Source: Beijerinckiaceae bacterium (lineage in GTDB: Bacteria; Pseudomonadota; Alphaproteobacteria; Rhizobiales; Beijerinckiaceae). From it: a DNA stretch of 6,800 nt. Below the pieces are notes generated by a model, which ran no database searches, was not told where the DNA came from, and saw nothing but the letters and a program-made list of their open reading frames with translations. Positions 1 to 6,800 of the stretch are shown here, one piece after another. Where the stretch lies: positions 1-6,800 of the forward strand of contig JAKONB010000488.1 of the NCBI GenBank assembly GCA_022702195.1. The letters are read 5' to 3'. Both the position numbers and the translations under genes were made by a program. Position 1 is the stretch's first letter; every line of letters starts with the position of its first letter.

Positions 1-371
1 GGGCTGAGCCAGACCGAGCAGATGATGCCGAGGTCGTTGGCCTTCTCCTTGGGGATGTAGCCGGCCCGCACCGCATCGAGCACGCCGTTGGCAATGGCGA
101 ACTGCACCGTCCCCATCAGGATCGACGTATACTTGCTCTCGGTGACGCTGACCTTCGAGACGCAGAGCGTCACCGGCCGCACCATGATGTCGGTGTTCAG
201 CAGCGCGAAGACCCGGCTGTGGCCCACCACCTGGTCGCCCGTGAGGGTCGCAAGCGCGGTTCCCACCGGGCCGTCGAGCTCACCGATGATGACCTCGGGC
301 TCGGACGCGGTATTCGGGGGGCCTCCGGCGACGAGGGCCTCGCCGGCCCGTAGGATAATGCGTTCGCTCAT
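1..371 (-). CDS. Formaldehyde-activating enzyme (Fae) family protein, C-terminus off the window
   Basis: Fae catalyses condensation of formaldehyde with tetrahydromethanopterin in methylotrophs; this is a divergent paralogue and its activity is unproven. The first 123 residues are present; the family is about 170 residues. The order of motifs matches Fae: GEALV at residues 10-14, VIIGEL at 27-32, then a segment ending in RPVTLCVSKVSV, and a helix followed by GVLDAVRAGYIPKEKANDLG, which corresponds to the AVAEGIIP.DEADDL region of the canonical enzyme as I recall it. The ATG at 369-371 is preceded by GAGGA (378-382) with a 6-base gap, which supports this start. The histidine that canonical Fae carries six residues before the glycine of the first IIG motif is a glutamate here (E24), so formaldehyde condensation may be lost and a binding or regulatory role is possible. 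M. extorquens is known to carry extra fae homologues of unclear role; which one this is cannot be decided from the fragment. It is divergent from icd. Confidence 0.82.
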   Translation of the reverse strand, partial: MSERIILRAGEALVAGGPPNTASEPEVIIGELDGPVGTALATLTGDQVVGHSRVFALLNTDIMVRPVTLCVSKVSVTESKYTSILMGTVQFAIANGVLDAVRAGYIPKEKANDLGIICSVWLS

Positions 372-491
372 CGTCGATCCTCGCTGGAACATACCGTGTC
401 TCGTGTCGTCGCGCAGATTCCCGGTCGAGGCCGGAATGTCCACCCCACGCCGCCGCTGCGGCCCCCATAGCATCGTGCTTCGACGGCGGAT

Positions 492-513
492 TGACAGATC
501 GGGCCGCCTGTCA
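492..513. promoter_or_regulatory. Perfect 6-bp dyad in the fae-like/icd divergent spacer
   Basis: TGACAG (492-497) and CTGTCA (508-513) form an exact inverted repeat separated by 10 bases. It lies in the 273-bp spacer between the divergent fae-like gene (start 371) and icd (start 645), about 120 bp from one start and 130 bp from the other. Such a position suits an operator for a dimeric regulator serving either gene. No regulator is known for it. A 6-bp dyad can arise by chance, so this is a weak call. The left arm overlaps TTGACA (491-496), a good -35 match, but no convincing -10 follows at 16-18 bases. I saw no other clear signal in the 372-644 spacer. Confidence 0.25.
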
Positions 514-644
514 CCCCGTGCGGAAGGTCCGCTGGCTTTCGCCGTCCTGGCACCCGCGCTATGACCCGGCACCGACGCACGCGCCTTGCACGGGGCTTGC
601 CTGCACGGACCGTACGCATTCTTTCTCGGAAGGCCTGACGCGCG

Positions 645-1856
645 ATGGACAAGATCAAGGTTGCGAACCCGGTCGTCGAACTCGACGGCGACGAGATGAC
701 CCGCATCATCTGGAGCGAGATCAAGAACAAGCTGATCCATCCCTACCTCGATCTCGACCTCGACTATTACGATCTGGGCGTCGAGCACCGTGATGCCACG
801 AACGATCAGGTCACCGTCCAGGCCGCCGAGGCGATCAAGCGCCACGGGGTCGGCGTGAAATGCGCCACCATCACCCCCGACGAGGCGCGGGTGAAGGAAT
901 TCAACCTCAAGGAGATGTGGAAGTCGCCCAACGGTACGATCCGCAACATCCTCGGCGGCGTGATCTTCCGCGAGCCGATCATCTGCCAGAACGTGCCGCG
1001 CCTGGTGCCGGGCTGGACCCAGCCGATCGTGGTGGGCCGTCACGCCTATGGCGACCAGTACAAGGCCACCGACTTCAAGGTGCCCGGCAAGGGCCGCCTG
1101 ACCATCAAGTTCGAGGGCGAGGACGGCACGGTCATCGAGCGGGAGGTGTTCAAGTTCCCGTCGGCCGGCATCGCGCAGGCGATGTACAACCTCGACGACT
1201 CGATCCGCGATTTCGCCCGCGCCTCGATGAATTACGGCCTGAACCGCAAATATCCCGTCTACCTGTCGACCAAGAACACCATCCTCAAGGCCTATGACGG
1301 CCGCTTCAAGGATCTGTTCGAGGAGGTCTTCCAGAACGAGTTCAAGGCCAAGTTCGACGCCGCCGGCATCACCTACGAGCACCGCCTCATCGACGACATG
1401 GTGGCCTCCGCCCTCAAGTGGTCGGGCGGCTATGTCTGGGCCTGCAAGAACTACGATGGCGACGTGCAGTCCGACACCGTCGCGCAGGGCTTCGGTTCGC
1501 TCGGCCTGATGACCTCCGTGCTCCTCACCCCCGATGGCCGGACCGTCGAGGCCGAGGCCGCGCACGGCACGGTGACCCGCCACTTCCGCGAGCACCAGAA
1601 GGGCAAGGAGACCTCCACCAACTCCATTGCGTCGATCTTCGCCTGGAGCCGTGGCCTCGCCCACCGGGCCAAGCTCGACGACAACGCCGCCCTGGCGAAG
1701 TTCGCCACGACCTTGGAGACGGTCTGCATCGACACCGTCGAGGCCGGCTTCATGACGAAGGATCTGGCCCTCCTGGTCGGCCCCGACCAAAAGTGGCTCT
1801 CGACCACCGGCTTCCTCGACAAGGTCGACCAGCATCTCAAGGCCGCGATGGCCTGA
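645..1856 (+). CDS. icd: NADP-dependent isocitrate dehydrogenase (eukaryote-like homodimeric type)
   Basis: Cytosolic TCA-cycle enzyme that oxidatively decarboxylates isocitrate to 2-oxoglutarate and makes NADPH. The protein is 403 residues, full length for the subfamily that includes human IDH1, and clearly unlike the E. coli type. Visible motifs include LDGDEMTR (13-20), SPNGTIRN (94-101), GRHAYGDQYK (131-140), the NADP-binding AHGTVTRH (306-313) and ETSTNSIASIFAW (322-334). By comparison with human IDH1, the substrate residues T77, S94, R100, R109, R132 and Y139, a lysine (K210) and metal-ligand aspartates (D250, D273, D277) are all present, so the enzyme should be active. GGAAGG at 628-633 precedes the ATG with an 11-base gap, a little long. 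The gene is monocistronic: it is divergent from the fae-like gene and convergent with the small basic-protein gene, with an inverted repeat 44 bp past its stop that could end transcription. Codon use is uniform with the neighbours and nothing looks broken. Confidence 0.97.
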   Translation: MDKIKVANPVVELDGDEMTRIIWSEIKNKLIHPYLDLDLDYYDLGVEHRDATNDQVTVQAAEAIKRHGVGVKCATITPDEARVKEFNLKEMWKSPNGTIRNILGGVIFREPIICQNVPRLVPGWTQPIVVGRHAYGDQYKATDFKVPGKGRLTIKFEGEDGTVIEREVFKFPSAGIAQAMYNLDDSIRDFARASMNYGLNRKYPVYLSTKNTILKAYDGRFKDLFEEVFQNEFKAKFDAAGITYEHRLIDDMVASALKWSGGYVWACKNYDGDVQSDTVAQGFGSLGLMTSVLLTPDGRTVEAEAAHGTVTRHFREHQKGKETSTNSIASIFAWSRGLAHRAKLDDNAALAKFATTLETVCIDTVEAGFMTKDLALLVGPDQKWLSTTGFLDKVDQHLKAAMA

Positions 1857-1899
1857 TCCCAGCTCCAGTCGATCTTTTCGGTCTGTTGCAGGTGCGGGT

Positions 1900-1995
1900 T
1901 CCCTTTCCTGGAAGGAGAGGGACAGGGTGAGGTGTGTGATCCCTTCGGATGGGGCACGCCCCTCACCCCAACCCTCCCCCAACGGGGAGAGGGGG
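1900..1995. repeat. Composite palindromic intergenic repeat, possible bidirectional terminator
   Basis: The spacer between the convergent genes icd (ends 1856) and the small basic-protein gene (ends 2001) holds nested hairpins. The left one pairs TCCCTTTCCT (1900-1909) with AGGAGAGGGA (1913-1922) with one T-G mismatch. The right one pairs CCCTCCCCC (1972-1980) with CGGGGAGAGGG (1983-1993) with a one-base bulge. CAGGGTGAGG (1923-1932) and CCTCACCCCA (1961-1970) are imperfect inverted arms that bring the two halves together, and ATCC/GGAT (1939-1950) forms a small inner hairpin. The sequence resembles dispersed repeats I recall from Methylobacterium and relatives, whose translation gives spurious RWGRVGVRG-like peptides. 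The position suggests a transcription end for both genes, though no T-tract is seen. 1857-1899 shows nothing further. Confidence 0.7.
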
Positions 1996-2000
1996 TCTGA

Positions 2001-2300
2001 TCAGCCCTGCGTGGCGTTGCGCTTGCGGGTCGCGGCCGCCTTCCTGGCCGAGGCGGAGCGCTGTTCGGCCGTCCGCGATGCGGAGGACTCGCCGCCCTTC
2101 CGCGCGGCGGGATGGCCTGTGGATCGTCCGCGACCCGATCCGCCGGGCTTCTTGCCGCCGCCATCGTCCTTGTTCACCGTCGCCCAGGCGCGAGAATCCG
2201 CGTCCTCCTCCGGGACGCCCCGGGCTTCGTAGGATTCGGCGATATGCGTGGCCTTGCGGATCTGCTTGTCGGTGTATTTCGACTTGTCACCCTGCGGCAT
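2001..2300 (-). CDS. Small protein with Lys/Arg/Ala/Gly/Ser-rich tail (hypothetical; homologues sometimes named plasmid stabilization protein)
   Basis: A 99-residue soluble protein. The N-terminal half (about 1-45) is ordered-looking and charged: it opens MPQGDKSKYTDKQ, continues with RKATHIAESYEARGVPEEDA, and closes with the motif SRAWATVNKDDGGGKKPGGS. This pattern recurs in short proteins of Rhizobiales that databases often label plasmid stabilization protein; I know of no demonstrated function. The AWATVNK stretch recalls the AWAAVK of ChaB-like proteins, but homology is not shown. Residues 45-99 are low complexity, basic and rich in A, K, R, G and S, like histone H1-type or nucleic-acid-binding tails. 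GGGAG at 2307-2311 sits 6 bases before the ATG, supporting this start. The gene begins 38 bp after the LOV kinase stop in the same direction, so co-transcription is possible. The 3' end abuts the intergenic repeat. No signal peptide or membrane segment. Confidence 0.8.
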   Translation of the reverse strand: MPQGDKSKYTDKQIRKATHIAESYEARGVPEEDADSRAWATVNKDDGGGKKPGGSGRGRSTGHPAARKGGESSASRTAEQRSASARKAAATRKRNATQG

Positions 2301-2338
2301 GGGACGCTCCCGCGTTGCGCTGCTCCGACCGGCATCGG

Positions 2339-3958
<1,620 letters not shown>

Positions 3959-4048
3959 GCGGGTAAGGTCATATCGGCGATGTCGGAGATGGAAGTGCTG
4001 ACGAGCCAACGCATGATCGCGGGTTGGTTTCCCGGTGCTCGCCGCCAT

Positions 4049-4074
4049 GCCGCGCATCCTGGCGGATGCGCGGC
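4049..4074 (-). terminator. Perfect 11-bp hairpin downstream of glgX
   Basis: GCCGCGCATCC (4049-4059) and GGATGCGCGGC (4064-4074) are exact inverted arms around a 4-base loop. In the minus direction the hairpin begins 15 bases after the glgX stop codon (4090-4092) and ends 90 bases before the chosen kinase start at 3958. It is a strong stem by length and GC content. No run of T follows, so intrinsic termination is uncertain; it could instead protect the glgX mRNA 3' end or pause transcription. Its presence suggests that glgX and the kinase are separate transcription units. Confidence 0.5.
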
Positions 4075-4089
4075 GGCCCTTCCTCTACC

Positions 4090-6366
4090 TCAGCCGTCCC
4101 GACCTTCGAACCGAACGCTGTTCACGTTCGCGCGCTCGAAGGCCTGCATCACGTGCTGGTAGGAGCGTTCCATCTCGCTCGCTTCCTCGGTTTCGCTCTC
4201 TTCCGGCTTGAGGACGAACATCAGCATCGACCGCCCGGTCACGTCGTAGCGCGCCCCGATCGGAACGCTCACCACCTCCTGGCTGTCCGGCAGGTTGGTA
4301 TCGAGGAGACGCGTCCAGCCCACGCCGCCGACGGAACCCGGCAGGGTGAACGAAACCAGGTCGTGATAGGCGTTGTAGAGAATCAGCAGGGTGGCATCGC
4401 CGCCGCGCCGATGGATGCCGGAGGCCTGCGCCCGGCCGTCCAGGAGCACGGCCAGTGAGCGGGCATCGCCTTGCAGCCAATTGGCGTCCGCCATCTCCCC
4501 GCCGTCCGGCCGCAGCCACGTCACATCCTTGACGCCGAGATCCTCGTCATAGGCCCCGGTGAGGAAGCGGCCGCGGGTGAGGATCGGCAACGCCTCGCGC
4601 AGCAGGGTGAGGCGCTGGGTGAACTCCGCCAGATCCTGTTCCTCCGGCCCGATCGCCTCCCAGTCGAGCCAGGAGATCTCGTTGTCCTGGCAATAGGCGT
4701 TGTTGTTGCCGCCCTGAGTCCGGGCGAACTCGTCCCCGGCGAGCAGCATCGGCGTGCCGCGCGACAGGAACAGGGTCGCCAGCATGTTGCGCATCTGGCG
4801 CAGACGCACTGCGCGGATCGCCGGATCGTCGGTCGGTCCCTCGACGCCATAATTGTTCGAGAGGTTGTGCGAGTGGCCGTCGCGGTTGTTCTCGCCGTTG
4901 GCCATGTTGTGCTTCTCGTTATACGACACGGTGTCGTTGAGCGTGAAGCCGTCATGGGCGGTCAGGAAGTTCACCGAGGCCCAGGGCTTGCGCCCGCGCT
5001 TGTTGAACTTGTCGGCCGAGCCGGTGATGCGCGAGGCCAGGGCGGGGAGCAGACCCTCGTCGCCGCGCCAGAATCCCCGTACGTCGTCACGGAACCGGTC
5101 GTTCCACTCCGCCCAGCCGGGGGGGAATCCGCCCACCTGATAGCCGCCGGGTCCGCAATCCCACGGTTCGGCGATGAGCTTCACGCCGTTGAGCACCGGA
5201 TCCTGCCGGCAGGTATCGAGGAAGCCGCCACCCTCGTCGAAGCCGTGGGGCTCACGGCCCAGGATGGTGGCGAGGTCGAAGCGAAAACCGTCCACCCGCA
5301 TCTCGGTGGCCCAATAGCGCAGGCTGTCGGTGACGAGCTGGAGCACCCGGGGATGCGACAGGTTGAAGGTGTTCCCGGTGCCGGTATCGTTGATGTAGTA
5401 GCGCGGTTCTTTGGGCATCAGCCGGTAATAGGAGGCGTTGTCGACACCCTTGTACGACAGGGTCGGCCCCTTCTCGTTGCCCTCCGCCGTGTGGTTGTAG
5501 ACCACGTCCAGGATCACCTCGAGGCCGGCGCCGTGCATGCGCGCGACCATCTCCTTGAATTCGGAGAAGGCGAAATCGGGCACCGCCGCGTAACGGCGCG
5601 CCGGGGTGAAGAACGAGATCGTGTTGTAGCCCCAGTAATTCACCAGGTCCTTTTCCTGCAGGTAATCGTCCTGCACGAAGGCATGGACCGGCAGGAGTTC
5701 CACCGAGGTCACGCCCAGGCTCTAGATGTAGTCGAGCACGGCCGGCGTGCCGAGGCCCGCATAGGTGCCGCGCAGCTTCTCCGGAACGGCGGGGTGCAGC
5801 TTGGTGAAGCCCTTCACATGGGTCTCGTAGAAGATGGTCTTCTCCCACGGCACGTGCGGCTTGCGATCCCGGCCCCAGGTGAAGGCCGGATCGATGACCC
5901 GGCTGCGGCGGGTGAAGGGCGCGCTGTCGCGCTCGTCGAAAGTCAGGTCGTCGCCGGTCTCCATCTGGTAGCCGAACAGGGCGGGATTCCAGGTGATGGA
6001 ACCGACCAGGCCCTTGGCGTAGGGGTCGATCAACAACTTGTTCGGGTTGAAGCGATGACCGGCCTTCGGCTCGTAGGGGCCGTGCACGCGGTAGCCGTAG
6101 ATGGTGCCCGGACGGGCATCGGGCAGGTAACCGTGCCAGATCTCGTCGGTGTATTCGGGAAGTTCGATCCGCTCGATTTCCTGTTCGCCCTGGTCGTCGA
6201 ACAGGCAGAGTTCGACTTTGGTGGCATGGGCCGAGAACAGCGCGAAGTTCACGCCCAGGCCATCCCAATTCGCGCCGAGCGGATAGGGCGAGCCTTCGGT
6301 GATACGCGACCGCGCGACGCGGCCGGGCGAGCCGATTTTGTCCGCGGATGAAGTCTTGTCGGCCAT
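4090..6366 (-). pseudogene. glgX: Glycogen debranching enzyme GlgX, interrupted by an in-frame amber codon
   Basis: GlgX hydrolyses alpha-1,6 branch points of limit dextrins during glycogen breakdown. The reading frame runs 758 codons, within what I would expect for alphaproteobacterial GlgX, but codon 215 is TAG. Residues 1-214 hold the CBM48 domain (about 25-118; PLGANWDG.GVNFALFS, GYRVHGPY, NKLLIDPYAK) and the first barrel strand (TIFYETHVKGFT, 177-188). After the stop, in the same frame, the GH13 barrel continues with DVVYNH (287-292), RVDGFRFD with nucleophile D364, AEPWDCG with acid/base E400, and TAHDGF with H471 and D472. The tail (about 720-758) is acidic and helical. The ATG at 6364-6366 has TGGAG 5 bases upstream; the open frame to 6669 is Arg-rich and not family-like. 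Everything needed for catalysis lies after the stop. Inference: a recent nonsense mutation, a sequencing error, or readthrough. A GTG at 5710-5712 could restart translation but has no clear ribosome site and would lose CBM48. Confidence 0.85.
5722..5724 (-). other. In-frame TAG inside glgX
   Basis: Read on the minus strand, the codons around the stop give LDYI, stop, SLGVTSVELLPVHAF. This is a continuous match to the GlgX second barrel strand, with no shift in frame and no missing residue: only one codon is wrong. A single base change from CAG, AAG or GAG would create it. In other GlgX proteins I recall a polar or charged residue, often Lys, at this position. Confidence 0.9.
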
Positions 6367-6674
6367 GATCGCTCCAGGGGCGGCTTTCGTCACCCGGCAT
6401 CGGCCACGCACACGCCGCGCGGCACGCCGGAATCGCAGGGTGAACGCCCAAGCTTTCCCGGAAGGTCCGCACGGAGGAAAACTTTTTGCGGCGCAAAGCG
6501 CCGGCACACGAATGCGATCGACGCGGCGGAAGGGGCCGTGCGGAGCCGTTCGGCGCTTGAACCGCGCGCCGAACCTCATCACCATGGCGTGTGCGTCCGG
6601 TATTTCCAGCCGGCGCGTCGCCGCCGGATCCGCCAGGACGCGGCACAGATCGACCGGTTGGACAGGCACGGACC
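6367..6674. other. Divergent intergenic region between glgX and the SHOCT-type gene
   Basis: This 308-bp stretch contains no gene I can support. It should hold promoters for glgX (leftward) and for the gene at 6675 (rightward), but I see no convincing -35/-10 pair in either direction. Structure present: the dyad at 6548-6574 listed separately, a TTTGCG-G-CGCAAA palindrome (6485-6497) overlapping a GGCGC-AAA-GCGCC stem (6490-6502), and TTCCCGGAA (6455-6463). GGAGG at 6474-6478 resembles a ribosome site, but only a 24-codon frame starting with TTG follows it. Confidence 0.6.
6548..6574. promoter_or_regulatory. Perfect 9-bp dyad upstream of the SHOCT-type gene
   Basis: GTTCGGCGC (6548-6556) and GCGCCGAAC (6566-6574) are exact inverted arms separated by 9 bases. 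The site ends 100 bp before the start at 6675 and lies 181 bp upstream of the glgX start. It could be an operator for a dimeric regulator or a hairpin in a leader RNA. No T-tract follows on either strand, which argues against a terminator. The regulator is unknown. Confidence 0.35.
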
Positions 6675-6800
6675 ATGATGGACGCCCCCCCGAAGGCCTT
6701 TCAGACCCTCGCCGATCGCCACGGTGTCAGCCTCGACGCCGTCCGCCACCTCATCCAGGCCCTCGAGGCCGGCCACGGCACCATGGCGCAGTTCGATCAC
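6675..6800 (+). CDS. Probable SHOCT-domain type protein, N-terminal fragment
   Basis: Forty-two residues are visible before the window ends. They start MMDAPPKAF, continue with the helical DRHGVSLDAVRHLIQALEAG, and end GHGTMAQFDH. The helix followed by a G.GTMAQF.H motif is how I recall the opening of alphaproteobacterial proteins whose next residues are a PELGGMGQWS-like segment and which carry a C-terminal SHOCT domain; that family has no firm function. The rest would confirm it but is outside. Two ATGs stand in tandem (6675 and 6678); GACAGG at 6661-6666, 8 bases before the first, is a weak ribosome site, so the exact start is open. The gene is divergent from glgX. The reading frame is uninterrupted and codon use is strongly GC at third positions, consistent with a real gene. 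Confidence 0.65.
   Translation, partial: MMDAPPKAFQTLADRHGVSLDAVRHLIQALEAGHGTMAQFDH

Noticed and set aside
491..519. TTGACA as a -35 element for icd
   Set aside because: No acceptable -10 hexamer at 16-18 bases, and the site is over 120 bp from the start codon.
1451..2164. 237-codon minus-strand frame running from the small gene through the repeat into icd
   Set aside because: Reads through the palindromic repeat (RWGRVGVRG-like peptide) and is antisense to icd; typical spurious frame.
5710..5712. GTG as the true start of a shorter, CBM48-less debranching enzyme
   Set aside because: No clear ribosome site; the upstream frame encodes a well-matched CBM48 and first barrel strand, so the gene was one unit.
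4471..6351. 626-codon open frame on the plus strand opposite glgX
   Set aside because: Antisense frame kept open by GC-rich third positions; no recognisable domains, and the opposite strand encodes a clear GlgX.
6474..6560. GGAGG followed by a TTG-started small frame
   Set aside because: Only 24 codons, poor start codon, Arg/Gly-rich composition and no supporting signal.
6367..6669. 101-codon N-terminal extension of glgX
   Set aside because: Arg-rich with no family similarity; the ATG at 6366 has a good ribosome site and is followed by a family-like N-terminus.

Overview
The window is GC-rich, densely coded DNA that looks chromosomal and alphaproteobacterial, most probably Methylobacterium or Methylorubrum. 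Three things point there. There is a formaldehyde-activating-enzyme (Fae) homologue, a family tied to C1 metabolism. The NADP isocitrate dehydrogenase is of the eukaryote-like homodimeric type common in alphaproteobacteria. The intergenic repeat, built on CTCACCCC and GGGGAGAGGG, resembles elements I recall from that group. The genus is an inference; no rRNA or other marker lies in the window.

Layout. 1-371 (-) is the N-terminal part of a Fae-like protein, divergent from icd at 645-1856 (+), a complete isocitrate dehydrogenase gene. 1857-2000 separates icd from a convergent gene and is filled mostly by a composite inverted repeat. 2001-2300 (-) encodes a 99-residue protein with a basic low-complexity tail. 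38 bp upstream of it, 2339-3958 (-) encodes a LOV photoreceptor hybrid histidine kinase (LOV, HisKA, HATPase, REC). A perfect 11-bp hairpin at 4049-4074 separates the kinase from the preceding gene, glgX (4090-6366, -), the glycogen debranching enzyme. glgX carries an in-frame amber codon at 5722-5724 and is called a probable pseudogene. 6367-6674 is a divergent intergenic region with a perfect 9-bp dyad. 6675-6800 (+) is the start of a gene that probably encodes a SHOCT-type protein.

How the genes relate. This is mainly housekeeping and regulatory content: the TCA cycle (icd), a C1-related paralogue, glycogen turnover (glgX) and blue-light signalling. The three minus-strand genes glgX, LOV kinase and small basic protein run in the same direction, but the hairpin argues that glgX is a separate transcription unit. 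The kinase and the small protein may be co-transcribed. No mobile element, CRISPR array, tRNA or rRNA was seen, and there is no sign of a new multi-gene system. The observations most worth checking are the interrupted glgX, the Fae paralogue lacking the family's usual histidine, and the start-site and hairpin arrangement upstream of the LOV kinase.
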